Source: Pachyseris speciosa (lineage: Eukaryota > Cnidaria > Anthozoa > Scleractinia > Pachyseridae). Taken from it: 64,000 bases of DNA. The notes under the pieces are model-generated. The model made no database searches. It was not told the origin of the DNA and saw only the letters and a program-made list of their open reading frames with translations. Where the stretch lies: the NCBI GenBank assembly GCA_016490735.1, contig JAEMWC010000014.1:752501-816500 (forward strand), written 5' to 3'. The position numbers and the translations under genes are program-made. Shown piece by piece: positions 1 through 10,238 of the stretch (the first letter of the stretch is position 1; every line of letters starts with the position of its first letter).

Positions 1-45
1 TACCTTTCATGTACTACCTTCGTATGAAAGAATGAGAAGATTGTG

Positions 46-241
46 TGTCGAGGATACGACATTAATTAACACAATGCTGGTTCTTTTTAATAAACTCTTT
101 CACTGGTGAACGCAACATAAAGACACATCTGGCACACTTCCTCGCAAAACTCGAACGCAAAACTCATTCTCGAAATCACGTGACGCCTTGACATGCGCGT
201 CAACGTCAATCAAAATAAAACACAAAGGAGTGGAAGGCACA
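46..241 (-). repeat. 3' LTR of the BEL/Pao element
   Basis: This 196-bp repeat matches 5699-5894 at nearly every base; the differences I see include GGATAC against GGGTAC, ATGCTGG against ATACTGG, and a few in the last third. Because the element reads leftward, this is the downstream LTR. Confidence 0.92.
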
Positions 242-1567
242 TTCCCGTCCCCAGTCGAGACACTACGACGAGACGAAATACAGTCATTAGATCTAGGTCT
301 CCGATTCTTCTTGCAATCAAAGTTTTGGAATTGGTCTCTTGTACTCTCCGCTTTGAGTACGCACAGTGACAGCTCGAACCATTCCATCTTGTCCAGGATA
401 TGCACACACGATCCTGCCCAATGGCCACACACCTCGCGGCTGATCCGGTTCAGCCAAGCAAAACGTCTCCTGCTTTTAAGTTCTGTTACTTCTCTTTCCA
501 CTTCTTCCTCTCTGACAAGCTAGGAAAATATTCTTTGCTGAAACGCCTCCAGAAAAAATTGGCCAGCGCTTGGGACTGTCGCCACAGTTTTGTCGAGATA
601 ACCTCTCTGTCACTAACTTGGATTGGCACGCAGAAGCAATAGGTGGTTCGGAGTGAGTGCTTCAATATCTCCTGCGTCAGATGATACATGGGTAATTAGT
701 CGACTGTTCAATATACCCTCCGCCTCAACGAGAGCAGTCCTCAACGCCTCTTTAGGGACAACTCTGTCCTTCAGAACCGCTTTCAGCGTCTTCTTCGTAC
801 ACTGCACTAGTCTCTCCCATGCACCACTAAAATGTGCAGCACTTGGTGGCTGAAAGTTCCAATCAATCTCCTTAAATGCATACTGAGGCATTTCCTCAGT
901 TCATTATTGGCCCAACAAAGTTTGTGCCGTTATCACTAAACATTCTCTGAGGCCGTCCGTGCCGCGCTATAAATCTCTTCAATGCCTCAATGAAATGATC
1001 TGTTGAAAGATCATCCACCAGTTCAAGATGGCAAACTCTCGTACCCATGCAAACAAACAAAGAACCATACACTTTGACCTCACTTCGTCTCTCCTTAACT
1101 AGCATCGGTCCGAAAAAGTCGACTCCAGTGTTCCTAACCACCATTCCTGACTCAAGCCTGCATTTTGCTCGGTCAAGGGACTTTATTCTCCTCTGCTTAG
1201 GAATCTCCTGTCCCCTCTCCAGGCGCCTCAGCTCTTCACCGAATGATTCAGCTTGCGCCCTCTTCACCAAGTAATTCTGAGCAGATTTCAGCTCCGACAC
1301 TGTGAGTGGTCCTGTCAAACGCGCGTCCTTCTTCACTCGCGTGTTGTTTGCAAATCGCTTCACATACGCAACTACTCTTCTTAGTTTCGTCAGTGATGAG
1401 TATCTCCTCCATCCAAGTACGGCTTCATTCTCCTGAGATACTCCAGCCCATTTCTGCTTCCTTTCACTCTTGTCAACTTCCTCCTGAGGTGCTTCAGCTT
1501 TACTCTCTGGCCACAGCTTTGCTGGCTTCTGCAGAAACTCTGGTCCACCATAATAGCGATGACTCAC
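100..1567 (-). pseudogene. BEL/Pao integrase and C-terminal domain, internally deleted
   Basis: The integrase core is clear: first Asp in GVDFFGPMLV (about 1120), second in FSDNGTNFVG (about 905-935), and the glutamate in HFSGAWERLV (about 820-845). EGILNSRLI and LTPNHLLLLR begin the DUF5641-type end. The H2C2 zinc-binding domain, expected between LKSLDP-like sequence and the first Asp, is absent: the frame passes directly from the upstream linker to VDFFGP near 1150-1170. Further frameshifts follow below 690. Confidence 0.82.
242..254 (-). other. Polypurine tract of the BEL/Pao element
   Basis: On the minus strand the bases abutting the 3' LTR read TGGGGACGGGAA, a purine run where plus-strand priming would start. 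Confidence 0.6.
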
Positions 1568-1591
1568 GTCGAGTTGGACGGGGCGTAGTCC

Positions 1592-3409
1592 TCAGGTGAT
1601 TTCATCTGCGGCATTGTTGTCTGTGGGCACGTACCTCCAGCCCACCGTGCCCGCTCCCAGTGTGGACTCCAGATCACTCATGATCGTGCGAATCTCAGAC
1701 ACCCGGTTGCCAACAAACGCCTTGTAGTTCGAACTGGTCTGGTTTATCCAGTGTAGAACTGTAGTGGAGTCTTCATCATCAGCTCCTTTGACAGTGTCAG
1801 CTAAACGTGCTGGTAAGAGCGCTCCCATGAGCTCAAGCCTGGAGATTGACTGTGCCTTCAGAGGCGCAACTCGTCCTTTCCCAGTGACCAGCGTGTTGTC
1901 CTCGAACTCTCGTCTCAAATATGCACATGTACCATAGGCATCCTGACTGGCATCACAGAATACTTGCAAAGACGTTTCACGCACAGGTTTGTCTTGACTG
2001 AGGAGGTCTCTAGGAATCTTCACCTCATCAAGGTCTGCTGCTTCTCTGCGCCACTCACGCCATTCTCGAAGATCAGCCTCCCTCAACTCATCATCCAGTC
2101 ATACTTCATACGATTCAAATTATGTAGGATGATCTTACTTCTGACTGAGAACGGTAGCAGGAGCCCTCGAGAATCCCACACTGAGAATACTTTACTTAGT
2201 ATTTTCCTCTTTGTAGTACCGGCATCTTCTTTGAACCCAGTAAACTTCAGCATATCCTCCTCAGCGTCCCAAGTGATGCCTAACGCCTTGTCTGTCGGTA
2301 ACTTATTCTCACTAAGCTCAAGGAATCGTGGAGATCTGCCCTGCTCTGGGATGGTTGCCAAGACTTCTGGATCATTTGTTAGCCACTTGTGTAGATGGAA
2401 GCCTCCGCGACGCAGTAACTCAGTCATTTGCTTCTGCATTTCTATCGCTTCTTCTCGAGAATTGGTAGACCGCAGGCCGTCGTCCATGTAAAAGTGCTTG
2501 TAAATTGCTTGTACACCCAAGGGAAGATCTCCATTCTCATCTGCATTACGCCTCATCGTGTAATTTGTCTTGGATGGCGCGGACACTTCTCCAAACACTG
2601 CTCTTTCGAACTGATACACGCTTGGTCCTTCCTTTGGAGATTATCGCCATAAGAAACTCATCGACGGCTTATCTCTTTCAGGTAGGCGCAGCATGCGGTA
2701 CATTTCTTTCACATCTGCAGCCATAGCAATTCTCCCTTCACAGAATCTGAGCATAACTCCAAACAGGGAGGACAAAAGGTTTGACCCCGTGTAGATCTTA
2801 TCGTTCAGACTTTGGCCCATAAATTTCGCTGATGCATCGTACACTTTTCTTAGCCGATCGGGTCTCTTGGGGTTGATAACAAACGATGTGGTAAGTACCA
2901 AGTCACTTTACTTTCACTTTGTACCTCAGCTTCACTTAGCTTCTTCACGTAGCCCTTCTCAACATCATCCTCGATTGACTTGGCGTATCTGTCTCTTATC
3001 TCAGGATTAGTCTCAAACTTCTTCTCTAAGGATATTAGCCTCCGCTTTGCCATGTCATAGTTGTTGGGTAGAAATGGGTCCTTCTCTTTTCACAGTAGTT
3101 CAGAAACGTACGCATCTTCGCCGTCAATTTTGACTGTCGTTCGTTCCATCAAAAAAAAGTGCTCGCTTGTCTTCAATCGAACGGGTTGGGTTTGCTACCT
3201 TTACAACTCCTAAAGTCTCTATCTGACTGAGCCACGACCAGCCGCTTTAACTCTTCATCGCCACCTGCACATCTTTCGTACACTTTGAACGCGCTGTAAG
3301 GTGATGCTACTCTTTGGTCACCTAGTAACCAGTTTGTGACTGTCCAGCCGAGTGGGGTCTCAACTGCATAGGGCACCCTCTCGTCACATAAATGATCTGA
3401 GGGTTTCAC
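1592..3409 (-). pseudogene. BEL/Pao reverse transcriptase and RNase H region
   Basis: Frames from 3409 down carry a linker typical of BEL (TPLGWTVTNWLLGD). The RT entry follows at 2850-3053, the palm around 2641-2901 (KVYDASAKF, AADVKEMYRMLRLP), and the catalytic loop HFYMDDGL at about 2450-2500. An A17/RNase-H-like segment lies at 1592-2086 (VFCDASQDAYG and SISRLELMGALL). Frame changes near 2900, 2625 and 2085 break the polyprotein. The catalytic YMDD and the RNase H aspartate remain readable. Confidence 0.85.
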
Positions 3410-3584
3410 GATTCGTTTTTGGCAGAATTAAGTCCGAGTTATTAGTACCAGTTATCAGTTGAACTGGGCTCATGTCCGTATCATGCAGATCCAGGTCTAT
3501 CAGGTGGTTATACTCATGCTTGATTGTGGACCACTTCAAACTTCTTCTCAGGACCATTCAGGTTAGGAACTGTCTTCACATCTC

Positions 3585-3752
3585 GCAATAGATACTTGAC
3601 TATTGCAAAGTGTTCGAGAGAATGTCAACAAACGAAAAAGAAAAGGTTGTTGATGAACATAGGCTCTGCTTATCCTGTTTGATGAACAAGTGTCGTAATA
3701 GGGAAAGATGCAAAGTTGCAATAGATATTGCAAAGATGCAATAGATACTTGA
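3585..3752 (+). repeat. Inverted copy of the gag zinc-knuckle segment inside pol
   Basis: Plus-strand 3605-3718 is an inverted copy of 4161-4290 (the zinc-knuckle region) with a small deletion of about 12 bases. It is bracketed by a 15-base direct repeat, GCAATAGATACTTGA, at 3585-3599 and 3738-3752. The pattern suggests a template switch or reinsertion event within the element. Confidence 0.85.
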
Positions 3753-4071
3753 TATGCTGAGAGGTAAATGTTTTCGGTGAATTAACACCTTGGATTTCAA
3801 GATCCACCTCTTTGCCTCCAATTCCTAATGTCACCGCCAAACTCTCATCCATTAACGTAGTATTGCAGCCCGAGTCACGCAATGCCATTACTTGCTGTTC
3901 CCCTTTCTCTCCAAACACAACTACCGGTAATACCTCAACCAGCGCACGACCACCAACTTCACAACCTGAGCAAACTGAATGACCATGCTGCTGACGTAAC
4001 TCCTCCACTTGATTTAATGCAGCCTCACTCTCTTGAGGAGCAATCACTGAATCTTTAGCACTATCCAGCAT
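3670..4071 (-). pseudogene. BEL/Pao aspartic protease (DUF1758-like)
   Basis: The translation contains a hydrophobic strand, then ALRDSGCNTTLMDESLA, the position of the retropepsin-like active site (usually L-D-S/T-G). The aspartate of the D-S-G triad is visible. The frame runs into the inverted insertion at 3605-3718, which separates protease from the reverse transcriptase region. Confidence 0.7.
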
Positions 4072-4101
4072 TGGTTGTGTTCCTTGTTTGGCTCTTCCCC
4101 G

Positions 4102-5534
4102 TTAGATAAACTTCAAGTCGACTTCGTGAACGAGTGTGTGGTGGCGCATGTCACAGCCCTCAACTTTGCATCTTTCCCAATTACGACACTTGTTCAAACG
4201 ATGGCCTGGCATCAAACAGGATAAGCAGAGCCTATCTTCATCAACAACCTTTTTCTTTTTCGTGTGTTGACATTCTCTCGAACACTTTGCACTCTTGTAA
4301 TTTGTGGTTAGCTGACTTATGAATTGGGCACTTCGCTGTCTCATTGCTGGTGCGAGACGAGCTTTCTCCTGCTGTACCTGCAAACAACCCAGACACCGAA
4401 TGATCACTAATTTTGCGCACACCGCCTCTGACAGAATCTGGTCGTCTCCAATCTTTCTTTTCCAACATCCATCGCTGTTTTGACTCGCTTATTTTCGCCT
4501 CCTTTTCCAGCCAATTTGCAAATGACTCCCATGTTTACAACTGTGGCTTTCCTTCCACAAACTAGCCCATCTACTAGAAAGGCGCACAGGAAGTTTGGCA
4601 ACAAAGGTATCGGGAATTTGTGACTTAAGCTCATGGACGAAGATATGTTCCTCGTATACACCGATTAGCTCTGAGACTATTTCTTGATACTGCCTGATGT
4701 GCTCACTCTTTTCTTTCACTATCACTGGAATTGATCTAAGCGCTTCTTAGCAGCTGATACAATTGTGTCCACATGGCCAAAACGTTCATCAAGTGCTTTC
4801 CAAGCCTCCTGATATCTATCTGAACCCGGCATGAATTTGGCTAGACACGACTTAGCGCTCCTTTCCACAGCATCTAGAAGGAATTTAAGCTTCTCTGTGG
4901 CATCATAGACTTCTCAAGGGGATTGCCACCAAATTTCGGCACACTTGGCTTCACAATTTTCACAAAAGCTGGGAGAATATTCTTAAACAACTGATCAGAG
5001 GACGGCACTGTGTAGCTTGGGTTTCCTGTGGCATGGATTTCACACGCAGGCTGCTTTTTTGCACCACTTGACTTCATTTCCCCTGTTTCACACTGCTCTA
5101 TTACATCTCCTGGTTTGGTCAGATTGAGCTTCGAAGCGGTTGCTCGCCAGCCTCAGCATTCTTAGCGTCAGGAGCGGACTCTATGTCTAAGCGTGAGACT
5201 CCATCATTAACACTGCCAACTGGTAATTTACCAAGTTCTTCATCGATGATATCCTCATTGTTAGACACGCAATCCTCCATGGCAAGGGCATCCTCGTACT
5301 TTCTTCAGCTTTCTTTCTAAGCTCCAACACCTTGGCACGTCGCTCTGTTTCGGCGTGAATGAGCTTGATCTCCTCTTCACATTTTTGCTCGGCTATTTTT
5401 AGCTCAAGAGCGAGCTTTTCAGCCTGTAGTTTCTTCCTCAAAATTGAACTTTTACTTGACTTGGATGAAGCCGTAGATTCTTTGGACGTAAACAGTACCG
5501 GTGTTTGTTCTCTTGGTTCGTTTTTGCAACTCAT
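4102..5534 (-). pseudogene. BEL/Pao gag region (coiled coil, DUF1759-like, zinc knuckles)
   Basis: The start at 5534 gives a lysine- and glutamate-rich helical stretch. A DUF1759-like gag part follows around 4874-5077 (motif PKFGGNPLEK) and 4489-4725. Cysteine-rich segments are at 4241-4468 (CPIHKSANHKLQEC) and 4102-4300 (CLSCLMPGHRLNKC, then a Cys/His-rich RHHTLVH end). This order is that of BEL/Pao gag. The pieces are in different frames with stops between them, so no intact Gag can be made. Confidence 0.8.
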
Positions 5535-5677
5535 TTTTGACGAATTTCACAGATTATTCACAGGTTGAAAGTTGTTGTTGTTGACACACTCACCGCTCGA
5601 CGGTTCCACTCTTCGCTTCGCTGTTTTTGCTTTAACTCGCACAATTTCTTTCTGTTTTCTGCAAGAGTTCACTCCAC

Positions 5678-5695
5678 ATCCGGCTCGAAGGACCA
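5678..5695 (-). other. Primer binding site, tRNA-Tyr type
   Basis: The plus strand here reads ATCCGGCTCGAAGGACCA, three bases from the 5' LTR. From memory of animal tRNA-Tyr, this is its 3' end including CCA (at least 17 matching bases). The minus strand would therefore pair with tRNA-Tyr to prime reverse transcription. The match supports both the element orientation and the LTR boundary. Confidence 0.85.
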
Positions 5696-5698
5696 AAA

Positions 5699-5894
5699 TG
5701 TCGAGGGTACGACATTAATTAACACAATACTGGTTCTTTTTAATGAACTCTTTCACTGGTGAACGCAACATAAAGACACATCTGGCACACCTCCTCGCAA
5801 AACTCGAACGCAAAACTCATTCTCGAAATCACGTGACGCCTTGACGTTCGCGTCAACGTCAATCAAAATAAAACACAAAGGAGCGGAAGACACA
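5699..5894 (-). repeat. 5' LTR of the BEL/Pao element
   Basis: This is the second 196-bp copy, TG to CA, and would hold the promoter because the element reads right to left. It is followed on the right by the TTGTG target duplication. Confidence 0.92.
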
Positions 5895-5899
5895 TTGTG

Positions 5900-7554
5900 G
5901 CTCCCAAAAATAAAAGCGTGAGTGTAAATTACCGCCTTGAACTACTTTGACTGTTCCGATCAATTCAAGTTACATCAGAGGACTACACGCGAGATCTTCA
6001 GGTACGTGAGATTGTTTTCATTCGTGTTTAATACCTTTATAAAAAATGAGCTTACTATGGAGTTCCTCGCTTTGCTCATCTATTTTCTTTACTATAGTGA
6101 ACGGTTTTCTCCATTTTTTTGGACACACGAACTCGTAGCATTAGCCGTGCATATTTTGTCACCAAGCACACCGGCATACAATGTCTGTGGCGGTATATTT
6201 TGTCGGAATAGTGAGAGAGTAATTATCTAAATTCACAGCGATAGCCATTTTAATTTCATACGAAGACTGTACCGTGAGGTCATAGCCTTCCTTGTTTGGT
6301 GGGGTGCGTAATAATAAATTTAATCGTCCCTTGTTTATTACCTTACAGGCACAGCTTCTCGGAAGGAAGGGGAGAGTAAGGAAGCCACTATTTGACAGCT
6401 GATTTGCTGAAGCTGTCCCTTTCATTTTCAGCTCGCAATGCATAAATAATGCTTTTAGTACGTACTCTAGAATTTCCTTCGATTTTCGAAGAAGGGAGCT
6501 TTAAGGGAGTTGCAGTCCCGTCGGTTTCATTTATTTTTGTATAGATACGCAGGTTCAAGTCAGTGTTGCAAATTGTTATCCCAGCAAAGAATCATTTCCC
6601 TTGGCGTCGCATCTTTAAAGTCTGTATTATTACCACCTTCTTCTGGGCATTCATTTTGGATTCCCTAGACAACGCAAGAAGGAATCACCCGTCTATTCCC
6701 TTTCCAAGGCTGTTGCACAGTTGTATTTCCAACACGTGAACTGTCGGTAGGCAGCTAATTTCATACTTCTGAAATAATAAATTTTAGAAAATGATATGAT
6801 TTAATAATCCCAAAAGAATATAAGCCTTGAGGATTCAAAAGTTTATTCATTTCCATCTTAGTTACTTACATGTACACTTTTTCATGTAGAGAAATAAACC
6901 TGAGGCATCCGCGGTGGTAGGTGTTGACGTCCACAATTACTGTCTCGTGTAGTCTCGCAATTTACTAATTGCGTATTTGTAAGCGAGACCAGGAATACTA
7001 TGTAACCTGACTACATGTGCCTGAGTTTCATCGGAGACAATTGACTGGAACCAACAATCGTTCCAAGAAATGAACATTCGAGTTCCCGTAGCGAAGTCCA
7101 GACTATATTATTTTAACCTGTGGACAGCAGCCCGCTCTCGGGAGGAAGTGTTTACAAAATCAAGCACGCGAAGCATATTTATATCGCCTCTTAAATAAGC
7201 AACAAATTTTTCCCTTAGTTCAGTTGGTAAAGTGGTAAAATAGGAATTCATTTGTGGGCATCGCTTAATTAAGTTGATTTTATACATCACGAAATTACTC
7301 TGTTGTAAACCCTTACGGTGCATTCTGTAGAGACCTTGTATTGGATCACCGCGCACATGATTAAGTCCGACGAGAGCGGTCCTTAAAAGCATCCGCTAAC
7401 AAACAGGCAAGTTGAAACGACTCTTGTTCTGTTATGTATCTGTGCAGCGTTCCTGGATAAATGGACAACAATTATTCCAGTACTAGTAAACGTTCGCCTG
7501 CACGCCTGGCGAGCATATTGTGCGATTATAATCCCTACGCGTTAGGTTATTGGA
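5900..7554. other. No recognisable gene
   Basis: This AT-rich stretch has only short open frames: 5937-6230 plus, 6159-6443 minus, and 7108-7392 minus (94 codons, containing LPTELREKFVAYLRGD). None shows a domain I recognise, a convincing splice context or a repeat structure. The 7108-7392 frame lies just downstream of the P2X7-tail-like relic on the same strand but does not continue that domain. Confidence 0.5.
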
Positions 7555-7858
7555 ATAGTTGACTTTTTAAAGTCGGTCTCCCAGAACGGCCATCTCCTGC
7601 ATTTGCTTTCGTTTTCTGTAGACATAACCTGGCAATTTCCGCAGATGCACTATTCGTGATCGGCCAAGGCGCGATCGATGGAATGGTACGCTCGGCTTCG
7701 GTTTCTTCTGTTTCTTGTTGACCTTGAGCCATGCCGAAGTCAACTTCTTCTGAGGACCAGCCGTTTTGTGGTTCAAACATAAACGGGTGTATTGCCACAT
7801 TTACAGAGATATCTTGCTCAAGAATTGAATCGTTCTCACTATCCATATCACTGTTTAC
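7555..7858 (-). pseudogene. Relic of a P2X7-tail-like cysteine-rich protein gene
   Basis: From the ATG at 7846 the frame gives an acidic start and then IHPFMFEP, which resembles the N-terminal segment I recall from cnidarian P2X7-tail-like proteins. After a frame change the minus strand reads CICGNCQVMSTENESKC (about 7590-7650), matching the zinc-ligand signature C-x-C-G-x-C-x2-M-x-T-x2-E-x3-C. A stop codon precedes the first Cys, and the C-terminal half is missing. It is therefore a broken fragment. A complete relative lies at 51442-53399. The family call rests on motif memory only. Confidence 0.5.
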
Positions 7859-8484
7859 ATCTTCTCAAGCCAGTTTCTCCTTGTCTAATGTGACGTCACA
7901 GCAAAGATGACGGCTCACGGGAAGGAAATATCAATTTTTTGTCCTCGATTACCGGCAAAGAAATCGATAACAGGTCAAATCAATGTTATTACCAGTTATT
8001 TCACCAAATGAACTTTCATTTTAGATGAAATTTTTCTAGACCCTTGTTTCCCTTGAAAAAAAGAAGCTTTCGTGCACTCTGTCCAACTTTTCCCTGATCT
8101 GGTCGAGAAGAGGAAGGAAGACACAAGGCCTACGCCTGTGGAAAGGTTCTGAGGAATCGCCCCTCCGAGTATTGTTGACTACATGATCAGATTGGTCCTG
8201 CCTCAGGCGCAGAGTGGCCTGGCTCCTGCGTTTTGTGCAATTTGTCGAGAACAAGCAGAACGTCAGAACTGGACGTCTCACAGTTGAAGATTTCGACGCC
8301 GCAACATAAAAAGGCTAATTTAGCAACAGAACGGGAACGTCATTTGAGGACGCGAGAGCGCGCGGAAAGAACTGAACACGACTTCCGGTGCTCAATTTAC
8401 TGCTCTGCCATTGGTCCAGTCGGTTTTTAGATCTGCGCGCGCCGTTGTCAAGAAGTCCCCGTTGTCTTTGCTAAATCAGCCTAA
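7859..8484. other. No recognisable gene
   Basis: Only short frames occur in this spacer, and neither the 8036-8281 minus nor the 8233-8430 plus frame resembles a known domain. Confidence 0.5.
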
Positions 8485-9522
8485 TTAGCAGTTGCGAAGT
8501 TTGTCCAAGGGGTGGCGTATGCACAGGAGATTAAAGATTTGAAGTCAAGCGGTGCGGTCAAGTCGTAAGGTAAGGTTGTTTCACTGAATCCGAGACTTAA
8601 GGAGGGCGGAGTTCTGAGAGTTAATAGCCGCGTCCATCTCAAGCCAACCTCCCGTACATTAGGCCAGCAAATAATTTTCCCCAGAGACCACCCGGTCGCC
8701 AAGCTAATTGTTCGCCACGTTCATCAACGCATCGGTCACTTGGGACGCAAACATGTTATTACGAAGTTGCGGGAAGATTTCTGGATCAGTGCGTATATTG
8801 GTTAGATCGGTCATTAATCGATGCCTTACCTGCAAGAAACTTAACGCCAGACCTACGACCCAGCAGATGGCGCCTTTACCCACGTATCGGCTCACAGCCT
8901 TTGAGCCACCGTACACTGGCATGGACCTCTTCGGTCCGATTTACGTGAAACATGGTCGAGGAACAGCTAAGCTGTAACGGATGTGGTTCTACGGACATTC
9001 CTTACTGAAGTCGAGCGTATCCTTAACGGAAGAGCCCTCACAGCGAACTCGAATGATCCGAACGATCTCGAACCGCTAACACCGGCTCATCTATTAATAC
9101 AGAGAAAGATCATTTGTTTGCCTCCTGGAGTCTTTGAGAAGTCTGATACTAACAGAAAGAAGTGGAGGCAGGTTCAATTCTTGGCCAATTTGGTTTGGGA
9201 AAGGTAGCTAGAGGAGTACGTCCCAACCCTCCAACAACGAGGTAGATGGCGAAAAGTGCTGCCTATCGTCAAAACCGACGCCTTAGTTCTGCTTGTTAAC
9301 GACAACACCCCTAGAGGGCATTGGAATCTCGGCAGAGTGTTGGAGACGTACCCGGGCCCAGATGGTCTAGTACGGACTGTGAAGGTCAAGGCTAAAGACG
9401 GAGTCCATGTTCGTCCTATACAGAAGTTGTGCTTGTGGGAGAACGATGTGGAAGAAGTACGTATGAAGTAGATGCTGAATTCAACTGTTGGGCCTTTCTA
9501 CGCGATCGCCCAAGGCGGGCGG
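8485..9522 (+). pseudogene. BEL/Pao integrase fragment, catalytic core deleted
   Basis: The plus strand reads the integrase H2C2 zinc-binding domain (HPVAKLIVRHVHQRIGHLGR, about 8690-8750), the second ligand pair in CLTCKKLNARP, and the start of the core with the first Asp in GMDLFGPIYV (about 8915-8950). Near 8975 it jumps directly to LTEVERILNGRAL, the region after the catalytic Glu. A DUF5641-type end follows (LTPAHLLI, then GRVLETYPGPDGLVRTVKVK, to about 9470). The second Asp and the Glu are therefore lost. Several stops and a frameshift also occur. A purine run, AAGGCGGGCGGGA, sits at about 9510-9522. Confidence 0.82.
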
Positions 9523-10238
9523 GATGTTCGGGACAATTATATGAAGTTGAAATTCAAACCGAGTTTGTCATGTAACTAGATTCCACATGTGACTTTCGTG
9601 AAAGTAAAAAGGGTGTTGTTCGTATCATAGCCTAGTTCGTGTGTTGCGGATACAGAAGCACAGAATTTGTCAGTATTTCATTCAGTTTGGTTTCGTTTTC
9701 GGCTAGTTGCCAACACATGTATTTGTATTTCTTTAGTTTTTCACCGCACCAAGCGTGTGAAACTGACGTAATAAGCTTGTGAAACTGATATACCGAGCGC
9801 TTCGAAATGGAGAGATGTTGTGTTGTGTTTCAGCTTCAAAAGAATGCCTTGTAAACTAGCTGACAAAGAGAATAATACCACGTTTTTTGGACGAGTTGAA
9901 TATCTCTGCTTATCCCCTACAGTTACCGATACCTTCCTTGTTGTCTTTTCCTCTAGACAGCTGTACAAACGCTTTCCCCGATGCTCATCATTTCCTTGTT
10001 CTTGAACAAGACCAGGTTAGTAGGTCTGTCCTATTTTTGGCTTTCCATGCCATTGCCAAGATAATGTTTGCGTAGCATGGGTTAGAAATATTGATATTGA
10101 CTGTTTTTCCCCAGTTCCCGAGTGGTTATTTGAAGATCAAGATGGTTGTTGGGATAACTTAACGCATTCTTGTTGGTAACTTGTTGTAATTATTGATTTT
10201 AGAGTAGAGTAGACCTTGATTAAGCTTTCCTCTTACAG
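9523..10238. other. Possible LTR start, then parkin intron sequence
   Basis: TGTTCGGGACAATTA directly follows a purine run, which is how a 3' LTR would begin after the BEL/Pao fragment. No second copy exists in the window to fix its far end. The rest up to 10238 has no coding signal I trust and would be upstream intron of parkin. Confidence 0.3.

Larger units (their letters stand above)
46..5894 (-). mobile_element. BEL/Pao LTR retrotransposon, degenerate
   Basis: Two 196-bp terminal repeats (46-241 and 5699-5894) begin TGTCGAGG and end in CA. They are flanked by the same 5 bases, TTGTG, at 41-45 and 5895-5899, as expected of an integrase-made target duplication. Reading frames on the minus strand run in the BEL/Pao order: gag with zinc knuckles, DUF1758-type aspartic protease, reverse transcriptase, RNase H, integrase and a DUF5641-type tail. 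Every domain is recognisable but frames change many times, so the copy is dead. It also carries an inverted internal duplication at 3605-3718 and an integrase deletion near 1160. Confidence 0.93.

Noticed and set aside
7108..7392. 94-codon minus-strand open frame beside the P2X7-tail-like relic
   Set aside because: No domain, no splice support and no match to the missing half of the P2X7-tail domain; kept only as part of the non-gene stretch.
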